From the NCBI RefSeq assembly GCF_010183535.1, contig NC_071329.1, forward strand, positions 17,250,879-17,314,878: a stretch of DNA of 64,000 bases, written 5' to 3'. Shown one piece after another: positions 55,422 through 64,000 of this stretch. The notes beneath the pieces were generated by a model. That model did no database searches. It had not been told where the DNA came from and was given only the letters and a program-made list of their open reading frames with translations. The position numbers and the translations under genes are program-made. Position 1 is the first letter of the stretch. Each line of letters opens with the position of its first letter. Origin of the DNA: Caenorhabditis remanei (taxonomy: Eukaryota; Nematoda; Chromadorea; Rhabditida; Rhabditidae).

Positions 55422-55454
55422 TTATCAGTGCACTCGACCAGGCGGGTTTATATA
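55422..55454 (-). promoter_or_regulatory. GATA site and TATA box of lectin D
   Basis: TGATAA (minus, 55422-55427, within CACTGATAAG) and TATATAAA (minus, 55447-55454), just upstream of the start at 55412. This block is copied at about 58640-58760 and 62215-62340. Confidence 0.6.
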
Positions 55455-55730
55455 GTGGCTGTGTGCATGCGGGGAGATGAAAATAGATAAGAGAAAACCA
55501 CATCATTTTAAATTTTAATTATGTTACTGATAAGAAGACGATGATGATTTTGATGATAGTACTGGGGGAAAAATTGTTTGGAAATAAAGTTTCTGAGAAT
55601 TCGTCACTTTCTGAGTTCTCTCTAGTTTTGCAAACAGGTGAATTTCAAAGGCAAATGGAATAAAACATTTTTGAAACATCTATCTTCTTCCATTATAAAA
55701 ATAATTCATTCAAAAATTGATACTCCTGTT

Positions 55731-58179
55731 ATGAACTCCTCCAATTCAACTACACAATTAGAGATATCAGAAGTTATAAATTACCTGTGGACAGAGGTTG
55801 GAGGTTTTGGACTCGTTATCTTTGCTCCTTTTTTCATTATTGCTTTAGCACTTGGTTCAGTTTTGTCATTTCCTATTTACTGTGTTATTCGCAATAAAAA
55901 CCTTGCGAAGGAGAAGGAGGTATGTGATATGTATTTAAAATACAGCAGTGGTCATAAAGAATGCGACACTTGCAGTTTTTAGTTGAAAATGGTCAACTTT
56001 GTGAATGTGAAACGGCCTTCCTGATAGTCTCACAATATTGATTGTTTTTATGGACTATACAGATCACAAATAGAGCTTCATTTTTGTAGTTGACAACTTT
56101 TTTGTACGGTCACATCCTAAAAAGTTACAGGCAGTCAATGTAAACAGCCCAAAAATGTCTCCTTTTAACACTGAAAAAGGGCAAAATTTTCGAGAAATTC
56201 TTTGACGATTGATAACTTCTTAGGATGTGCACGTAGAAAAAAGTTGTCAACTACAAGACTGGAGTTTTAATTGTAAACTATACATTCCATAAACAATCAA
56301 TATTATGAGACTATCAGGGAGGCCGTCTCAAAGTCACAAAGTTGACCATTTCCAACTAAAAACTACAAGTGTCGCATTCTTTATGGCCAGTACTGTATGT
56401 GGCCTTCTGCATGTTTCGTTTTCAAGAAACTAGTTATACTATGCATCAGAGCTGGGTGGAGGAAAAATTTTTGAAAAACGAAGTCGGAAGTTAATTTTGA
56501 AAATGTCAAATCTGAGGAAATTTTGTAGTCATCACTTGAAACGAATTTTGGCGTTGTTTTCATTCAAAATTTCATCAAAAACCACCAAAATGCAGCCGAA
56601 GTTTCCGGCGAAAATTCAAATTTCGTGAGCACTTTGCACGGAAGTCGGATGTGGCAAAAATTTTAAACGGAAGACGGAAGCCGTAAGTCGATAGCCTGCA
56701 TAGTTATACGGGAAAAACATTTTTCGAATTCCGGAATGAGAAAAAATCCGGAATTTTGAATGATTTGCAAAATTTGCAAGACCAAGTCATTTTTTGAGTG
56801 TTTTTAATGATAAATAAAGTTTAAAACTACTTTTAAGGATTAAAACCGAAAAAGAAGTACTAGTCTTTTAAACTCAAAAAACATTCAAAAAGTCAACATC
56901 CGAACGCAACTGCGACGTTTCGCAACTACGTCTTTTCGTAACCACGACGTTTCTCAACCGGAGCGCATTTACATATTTGTGTCAGCTGAAAATGTTGAGT
57001 GTACCAAAGGGACTGGGAACACATTTGAAAACAATTAAATAGACGAAAATGTTATCTGACCCATTTTTTGACAAAACCAGATTAAACTATTGCTAGTTTT
57101 ATGATTGCGAAACGTCCCAGTTGCGAAATGTCGTAGTTACGAAATTTCGCGGAGCCAATTCCGCACAGCTCTGGTATGCATGTAAAACTCAGAAAAATCG
57201 CGGTACAGAAGTGAAATCTCTTCTAACCCATCCAAACTTCCAGTCTCCAATATATCCAATAGTGGATCATTTCTTTCTTTACTCATGCTTGACATTTGCA
57301 TATATAATTATGCCTTTCATTTGCTGGTTTTTTGATAACCACGTTTTACTAGAATATGGACTCGGAATTATTGTTACTGTTGTCTACATTTTGATGGTCA
57401 CATTATCTCCGATTTTCAATATTCTTCTTATCATTTTAACTCTTCAAAGATTTTTATTGTATTATGTTGAAGACTCTGAAAAATATATGAGCTTCAAAAT
57501 CTTGCACTGGCGATTATTCTTTGGCGCATTGTATATGATCTCTATTACTTTTAATTGTGGAATACGAGTGGCAAAATATGTTTTAGTCGTCTCGAAACCT
57601 TTCAACAATTCATTCGAAATTCCAATGACGGATAACGAAATTATAAATTCTATAGATGACACTTTTATGAATTTAGCTACTGTTTTAGAAGTTCTAGTAA
57701 TAATATCTGCAGCTTTATACATCCCAATGTTTCATAGTATTCAAAAGTTGGCATATCTTCCATCAGTTGCTCAATATGAACCACAAAAATATGTAAAATA
57801 TCAAGCCCTACTGATATCGGTGATGAAAAGTGTATGTTATTCTGACCCGCTTCACTTTCATCATTTTTTAAAATTTAGTTCATGTTTTTACTTGCTTTCT
57901 TTGGCGCTGGTCCCGTTCACAATTTCTTGCTTTGGCCTACCAGAGAGTTGGTATGTATATCAAATGCATAAAAATAATTAATTCAAATCGATTTTCCAGG
58001 CGTTTGTTGCCCTCAGCTTTTCAACATTTTTCACGACTCCTTTGATTATTCAAATGACATACATATTTTGCAACAAGAGGAATGTTAAGATTATATTATC
58101 TTATATATCAGTGGAGAACATCGTTGATAGGCTAAAATTATTGTTCCGAAGAAATAATAATGTACATCCTGTGGCATGA
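55731..58179 (+). CDS. srz-family chemoreceptor (srz A)
   Basis: Exons 55731-55919, 57244-57831, 57879-57950 and 58000-58179 join in frame to 342 residues. It has multiple hydrophobic helices and the srz hallmarks near the end (LPSVAQYEPQKYVKYQALL and TPLIIQMTYIFCNKRNV). Serpentine receptors of class Z are seven-pass proteins presumed to act in chemosensory neurons. The N-terminus has glycosylation sites (NSSNSTT). Intron 1 is 1324 bp and carries a Tc1-like MITE. Spacing to lectin D is head-to-head: the two start codons are 318 bp apart, so a shared upstream region is likely. Exon 3 lacks homology to simple models but aligns with copies B and C. Confidence 0.85.
55943..56395. mobile_element. 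Tc1/mariner-like MITE in intron 1 of srz A
   Basis: TA at both sides (55941-55942, 56396-56397). The inverted ends CAGCAGTGGTCATAAAGAA and CAGTACTGGCCATAAAGAA extend over more than 100 bp on each side. No transposase. Confidence 0.88.
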
Positions 58180-58640
58180 CTAATAAACTATGTTAAATGT
58201 TATATTTAAGACATTTCGGTAGCTACGTGTTTAACAGGTGAAACGCGGAAATGGCATTTCTATTTTTATACTAATTTCTGAATCTCCCTTTAACGTGTCG
58301 GAATCATGTTTGGGTATTGTTTGATACGTCAAATAAACTATTCGAGCAAATAATGTTTGAATTATTTTTTTAATAATTTATTTGACCAAGCATTATTTGA
58401 ATTTTAACTCAAAGAAACTTTAACCGTCAGAGAAAGTTGAAAAAAGAAACAGGAAAGCAGTAAAACAACTTTTAAAACACAGTGGAAATCAATGAAACCT
58501 CATTCTAGCTAAGTTTTGCTGCAAAAATACTACAGTGCCGGCCATAATCTTATTCCCAAGGGTTTTCCGGCCATAACTTTTTTTTCAAATTGATCGGATT
58601 AACCTGAAATTCGAGCAAATTAGATGCGCATTTAAAACGC
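58180..58640. repeat. Tail duplicated after srz A and srz B
   Basis: Nearly identical to 60778-61245, including taacaggtgaaacgcggaaa and a mariner-like end (ctacagtgccggccata). It marks the end of the duplicated unit. Confidence 0.85.
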
Positions 58641-58644
58641 ATTT

Positions 58645-58860
58645 AAAAGAAGAGAAATTAAAACTGATTTTGCCATCATTTCAACTCTTATCAGTGCACT
58701 CGACCAAGCGGGTTTATATAGTGGCTGTGTGCATGAGGAGAGGGAAAATGGGAAAATAGATAAGAGATAGAAAACCACATCATTTTTAATTTTAATTGCG
58801 TTACTGATCAGAAGACGATGATGATATTGATGATAGTACTGGGGGAAAAGTTGTTTGGAA
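58645..58860 (-). pseudogene. Copied 5' fragment of lectin D (promoter plus first codons)
   Basis: Matches the 5' end and upstream DNA of lectin D (about 55382-55600), including the first signal-peptide codons, the GATA site and the TATA box. The rest of exon 1 is missing, so it cannot make a lectin. It lies head-to-head with srz B, as lectin D does with srz A. Confidence 0.85.
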
Positions 58861-59022
58861 ATAACATTTTTAGGGAATTTGTCATTTTCTTAATTTTCTA
58901 GTTTCGCAAACAGGTGAATTTCAAAATTCCAAGAACAGGTGGAAAAAAAACATTTATAAAATATCTATCTTCCTCCAGTCATTCATCCAAAAATATTTCA
59001 GTCAAAAATTGAAACTCATATT

Positions 59023-60777
59023 ATGAACTGCTCCAATTCTGTTATCTATTCCATATATACACTGTTTGGACATTATGGATTCATTACCATTGTTCCTGTG
59101 TTATTTATTGTTTCTGGAGTTTTCTCGATATTGTCATTTCCTATTTACTGTGTTATTCGCAATATAAACCTTGAGAAAGAGAAGGAGGTATGGGATATGA
59201 GGCTGATGCATAAGTGTCTTTCTTGTTTGATGCTGTGACTTTGGTCTTCTGTCTCTGTGCAGTCAGATTGTTTTTCAACCCAAACTTTTTGCATTTTTCT
59301 GAATTCTTTAGTGACTAACGCATTGTGTTTCAAGTTGGTACCAAAACAGTTCGCTTGTTAAAACTATAGTTTTTTTCGGTGCCCAACCTATTTTGGAAAG
59401 TTTTTTGGTTCTAGTCGAATCGCTATTAGCATGACCTTTCATATTTTGAACATACTTTCTATTTCTAGTAATAAATCGCGGGACAAAAATAAAATGTCTT
59501 CTAAAAATGAATTAACAATTTATGTCAAACCCATCCAAACTTCCAGTCTCCAATATATCTAATAGTGGATCATTTCTTTCTCTACTCATGCTTGACATTC
59601 GGATATATAATTATGCCGTTCATTTTCTGGTTTTTTTTTGACGGAGATAATCAAGTAATAGTACTCCAAATTATTGCTTTGGTTTTGTACATGTTGATGG
59701 TCACATTATCCCCGATTTTTAATATTCTTTTAATAATATTAACTCTTCAAAGAGTTGTATTGTATTACATTGAAAACTCTGAAAAATATATGAGCTTCAA
59801 AATCTTGCACTGGCGATTATTCTTTGCTGCATTGTATATAATCTCTACTATTTTCAATTGTGGGATACGAGTGGCAAAATATGTTTTAATCGGCTTGGAA
59901 CCCAACAATTCATTCGAAACCACAATGACGGATAACGAAATTATAAATTCTATAGATGACACATTTATGAATTTAGCTATTGCTTTAGAAGTTCTAGTAA
60001 TAGTATCTGCAGCTTTATACATCCCAATGTTTCATAGTATTCAAAAGTTGGCCTATCTTCCATCGGTTGCTCAATATGAACCACAAAAATATGTCAAATA
60101 TCAAGCCCTACTGATATCGGTGATGAAAAGTGTATGTTATTCTCATACTTGTCAAGGGCCGGGCCGGGCCGGGCTTTTTTTCAAAACGTCAGGCCCGGCC
60201 CGTCAGGCCCGTCTTTTTGGAGGGAATTTTTTTTCAATTTTTTTTCAATTTTTTTTTCAAATTTGATTAAGGTGTACTGAGATGAACTCAGACTTTTCTC
60301 ATAGAATAATATGAGTGTCTTTTTGTCAATTTTTCCGCATGAAAAATTAAAAATTGAAAAAAAATTGAAAATTTTTCTAAAAAATCCCATATCCCTGACA
60401 AGACGGGCCTGACGGGCTGGGCCCGTCATTTGACAAGTATGGTTATTCTGACCGCTGCTTCTCAATTAAAAAAAATTAAGCTTATGTTTCTACTTGCTTT
60501 CTTTTTTGGTGATACCATTACAAATCTCTTTCGTCTTCCTATGAGAGATACGGTATGCCAAATGCATTGAAAACAATCATCAAAATAGTTTTTCCAGGCT
60601 TTTGTTTTCCTCAGCTTCTCAACATTTTTCACGACTCCTTTGATTATTCAAATGACTTATATATTTTGTAACAAGAGGAACGTCACGATTATGTTATCTT
60701 ATATTCCTATGGAGAAGCTCGTTGATAAGCTAAAATTATTGTTCCGAAAAAGTAATAATGTACAGCCTGTGGTATGA
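59023..60777 (+). CDS. srz-family chemoreceptor (srz B)
   Basis: Exons 59023-59187, 59547-60131, 60481-60552 and 60598-60777 join in frame to 333 residues, a tandem copy of srz A with the same intron phases. The conserved C-terminal half (LPSVAQYEPQKYVKYQALL; TPLIIQMTYIFCNKRNV) is nearly unchanged, and the N-terminal helix and loop 2 differ most. Intron 2 is enlarged by a hAT-like MITE (60144-60441), and the exon 3 acceptor is AAG instead of TAG, so splicing of this small exon is the weak point. Confidence 0.8.
60144..60441. mobile_element. hAT-like MITE in intron 2 of srz B
   Basis: 8-bp target duplication GTTATTCT (60136-60143, 60442-60449). Inverted ends CATACTTGTCAA and a GGGCCGGGCC-rich foldback. 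No transposase. Confidence 0.85.
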
Positions 60778-61245
60778 CTAATAAACTATGTTAAATGTTA
60801 TATTTAAGACATTTCGGTAGCTACGTGTTTAACAGGTGAAACGCGGAAATGGCATTTCTATTTTTATACTAATTTCTGAATCTCCCTTTAACGTGTCGGA
60901 ATCAGGTTTGGGTATTGTTTGATACGTCAAATAAACTATTCGACCAAATAATGTTTGAATTATTTTTTAAAATAATTTATTTGACCAAAAATTATTTGAT
61001 TTTTTTTCAAACATTCAAACAGTTTCAAATAATTTCTAACCACTCAAAGAAACTTTAACCGTCAGAGAAAGTTGAAAAAAGAAACAGGAAAGCAGTAAAA
61101 CAACTTTTAAAACACAGTGGAAATCAATGAAACCTCATTCTAGCTAAGTTTTGCTGCAAAAATACTACAGTGCCGGCCATAATCTTATTCCCAAGGGTTT
61201 TCCGGCCATAACTTTTTTTTCAAATTGATCGGATTAAAAAATAAA
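60778..61245. repeat. Duplicated tail after srz B
   Basis: Near-identical partner of 58180-58640, with a short extra AT-rich block. No gene. Confidence 0.8.
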
Positions 61246-61352
61246 TTTTTCTCAAACTTCACCTATATGAATAAAAGTGGACCTTATACTCAAATCAAAG
61301 AATGAAAATATTTGTCAAAGACCTGTCATGAAGAAACAAGTACTGTGAAAAT

Positions 61353-61754
61353 CATAGTTGTCAAGGCCCGGCCCGGGCCGGGCCGGGCCGGGCCTTGTCG
61401 GCGAAATCAGGGCCCGGCCCGGCCCGAAGGCCCGGGCAAATTGGCGCGAAAGTCAAATTTTCAAATTTTTTCAAATTTTTTGAATTTTTTTGAATTTTTT
61501 TGCGAAAAAGTCACATTTTCGACTATCAGTCAGAATTAGAAGAAATTCTGAAAAATAGTCAAAAATGGTCACATTTCCGATGAAAAATTGAAAAAAATTG
61601 GAAAAAAAAATTGGAAAAAAAAAGGTCGTTTTTTGAAGCCGGGCCTTCGGGCCGGGCCGGGCCTTGAAAATTTTCTACCGGCCCGGCCCGGCCCGGCCCG
61701 GGCCTTCGGGCCTTGCCGGGCCTTGCCGGGCCGGCCCGGGCCTTGACAACTATG
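61353..61754. mobile_element. hAT-like MITE with GC-rich arms
   Basis: 8-bp duplication GTGAAAAT (61345-61352, 61755-61762). Inverted ends CATAGTTGTCAAGGCCCGG, and arms made of GGCCCGGGCC repeats around an AT-rich core. A relative of 60144-60441. Confidence 0.88.
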
Positions 61755-61762
61755 GTGAAAAT

Positions 61763-62214
61763 ACAGCGCCGTCGGATTAGGAAAACAGAAGGTTCATATA
61801 GGCAAAAAGTGAGGGCGCGCCGACCGCTCTTATGGCGCAGGCGGTAACATCCTCGGCGGCAAGTTCAAACCACACACTGGCTTAAACCCTCACGATCATC
61901 TTACAATCAGCGGCTTTCTTTTTTTGTTGACTGTATTCATTTTTCACTCAACTTATCGAATATCTGAGAAAAACCTCCGTCAACCGTATAAAATGCAGTT
62001 TTTTTGAACCAGTTTTGTCATAGTCATCGTAGGATTGCATTAAGAATTTTACGGAAAATAACTTCCCTTGTTTTATACGTTTAATTATGAATTTGAACAG
62101 GAAAACCCTAAATGTCGTCAAATATGATGCATTGTGTGCATGCACCGTATCTGACGCAAAAATGCATGCCAATCACAGATTCGATCACAATTTCTTTTGA
62201 GTTCTCACCTCCTT
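61763..62214. other. Intergenic stretch with tRNA-like boxes
   Basis: No protein gene. TGGCGCAGGCGG (61833-61844) and GTTCAAACC (61863-61871) resemble pol III A and B boxes but are too close for a normal tRNA. Confidence 0.3.
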
Positions 62215-62460
62215 TAAAAGAAGAGAAATTAAAACGGATTTTTCCATCATTTTCAACTCTTGTCAGTGCACTCGACCAGGCCTGTTTATATAGTGGCTGT
62301 GTGCATGCGGGGAGGGAAAATGGGAAAATAGATAAGAGATAGAAAACCACATCATTTTTAATTTTTATTACGTTACTGATAAGAAGACGATGATAATATT
62401 GATGATAGTACTGGGGGAAAAGTTGTTTGGAAGTGAAATTTTCTGGAATTCGTCATTTTC
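62215..62460 (-). pseudogene. Second copied 5' fragment of lectin D
   Basis: Third version of the lectin D promoter and first codons. Here the GATA site is mutated (TGACAAG instead of TGATAAG) while the TATA box (about 62286-62293) is kept. It lies head-to-head with srz C. Confidence 0.8.
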
Positions 62461-62593
62461 TATAATAACTTCTCTAGTTTTGAAGACAGGTGAATTTCAA
62501 AATTTCAAAAACAGGTGAAAAAAACATTTATAAAACGTCTCTTTTCCAGTCATTCATCCAAAAATGTTTCATTCAAAAATTGAAACTCATATT

Positions 62594-63806
62594 ATGAACT
62601 GCTCCAATTCTACTACACACGTAGGTATATCAGATGCTGTATATATGCTGCACTTAGTGGTTGGAAGGGTTGGATTCATGTTTCTCTTTCCTGTGTTATT
62701 AATTATTTTTGGAATTCTCTCGGTATTGTCATTTCCTATTTACTGTGTTATTCGCAATAAAAACCTTGAGAAAGAGAAGGAGGTATGTGATATATATTTC
62801 TAAGACGCAATCTCCGAGTCGATCGACCATCGGCAAAAAATAAATATTTAAAAAAAATGCATTTACATTTTATGTTTAACCCATCAAAACTTCCAGTCTC
62901 CAATATATCCAATAGTGGATCATTTCTATCTGTACTCATGCTTGACATTTGGATGTATAATTATACCTTTCATTTTATGGATTCTTGGTAACGCAATTCC
63001 ACAAGACTTTTTATCCTTCTTTACTGTTGTTTTTGTGTACACGTCGATGGTCACATTATCCCCGATTTTCAATATTCTGTTAATAATTTTGACTTTTCAA
63101 AGATTTATATTGTATTACGTTGAAAACTCTGAAAAATATGTGAGCTTCAAAATCTCGTGCTGGAGATTATTTTTTGGTGCATTGTATGTAATCTCTACTA
63201 TTTTCAATTTTGGAATACGAGTGGCGAAACTTGTTTCATTCAGAAAAAACGGTTTATCGGAAACCTCAATTTCGGGAAACAAAATTATAGATTCTATAGA
63301 TGACACATATATAAATATATTTTTTGTTTTAGAAGTTCTAGTTGTAATATCTGCAGTTTTATACATCCCAATGTTCTGTAGTATTCAAAAATTGGCCCAT
63401 CTTCCATCAGTTGCTCAATATGAACCACAAAAATATGTCAAATATCAAGCCCTACTGATCTCGGTTATGAAAAGTGTTAGTTATTTTGACTGCTTCTTTA
63501 TCATAATTCAAAAAAATTTAGTTCATGTTTCTACTTGCTTTCTTTGGTGCTGGTTCTTTGCCCCTGTTAACAAAAGAGTTTGTATGTCTCAGGCGTACAA
63601 AGCATTCATCTAAATAGTTTTTTCAGGCGTTTATTTTCCTCAGCTTTTCAACTTTTTTCACGACTCCTATGGTTATTCAAATGACTTATATATTTGGCAA
63701 CAAGAGGAATGTCATGGTTATGCTATCTTATATATCAGTCGAGAGCGTGATGGATAAGCTAAAGTCAATGTTTCAAAGAAATAATAATGTACATCCTGTG
63801 GCATGA
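62594..63806 (+). CDS. srz-family chemoreceptor (srz C)
   Basis: Exons 62594-62782, 62897-63475, 63522-63581 and 63627-63806 join in frame to 335 residues. It is the most compact copy, with no mobile element in its introns (114, 46 and 45 bp), and shows the ancestral gene layout. It has the same family motifs (LPSVAQYEPQKYVKYQALL; TPMVIQMTYIFGNKRNV), but Cys of the CNKRN motif is replaced by Gly. Loop 2 is diverged from A and B. An in-frame upstream ATG at 62564 exists, but alignment with A and B favours 62594. Confidence 0.88.
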
Positions 63807-64000
63807 CAAATAAACTACGTTAAATGTTATATTTAAGACGTTTTGTTAGCATCCTGTTTTTCAAAACAGGTGGAACTCGGAATCGGCATTTCTATTTTTA
63901 CACGAATTTATAATTGGATGGTTGAAGATAAACTTCTTTTTTTTACACGAATTTCTGAATTTCCTTCCAGCGCGTCAGAATCAAGTCTGGGCAATGTTTG
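63807..64000. other. Downstream of srz C
   Basis: Diverged version of the tail that follows srz A and B. The window ends inside it. Confidence 0.5.

Overview
The window looks like nuclear DNA from a Caenorhabditis-type nematode. Introns are mostly 45-60 bp with TTTCAG acceptors, the DNA is AT-rich, and the genes belong to nematode-expanded families: C-type lectins with a CUB domain, srz chemoreceptors, MATH-BTB (bath) and DUF3557-like proteins. It resembles a fast-evolving chromosome-arm region full of young mobile elements. No species is assigned and no database was consulted. LAYOUT: 1-10.4 kb is a bath gene destroyed by a 6.6-kb LTR element (two 316-bp LTRs, minus strand, gag then env-like then protease, no reverse transcriptase) and by a 1.7-kb foldback element. 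10.5-12.5 kb is a small non-autonomous LTR element with identical 237-bp LTRs. 12.8-18.3 kb holds a small one-pass membrane protein gene and two DUF3557-like genes. 18.8-35.4 kb holds four lectin genes of one plan (signal peptide, CTLD, CTLD, CUB) and one srz gene with a frame defect. 35.6-54.8 kb is one giant LTR retrotransposon. 55.2-63.8 kb holds exon 1 of the fourth lectin and three tandem srz genes in duplicated units. CENTRAL OBSERVATION: positions 35581-54804 form a 19,224-bp BEL/Pao retrotransposon with apparently identical 685-bp LTRs and a 5-bp target duplication (TTGTC), inserted antisense in intron 1 of the fourth lectin gene. Exon 1 of that gene is at 55.2-55.4 kb and exons 2-4 are at 32.7-35.4 kb. 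Besides open gag and pol frames (46.5-54.2 kb), the element carries about 9 kb of extra DNA upstream of gag, with three multi-exon genes (X1, 394 aa; X2, 383 aa with a zinc knuckle; X3, 934 aa with CxxC/H zinc-binding clusters). Their exon sums are all in frame. Each start codon follows closely on a TTTCAG-like acceptor and each gene is followed by AATAAA, as in host genes and operons. SECOND SIGNAL: the 10-mer CAACA[T/C]CCGC occurs at least 28 times in the giant element. All copies are on the element's sense strand, in all three reading frames and in non-coding parts. Chance expectation is about 0.04 per strand, and I saw none elsewhere in the window. It looks like a sequence kept at the nucleic-acid level, perhaps an RNA signal for export, packaging or splicing control in a complex-retrovirus-like element. 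The host genes show a consistent theme. The lectins have TATA boxes and TGATAA (intestinal GATA type) sites just upstream, suggesting secreted gut defence proteins, and a piece of lectin promoter and exon 1 has been copied along with each srz duplication.
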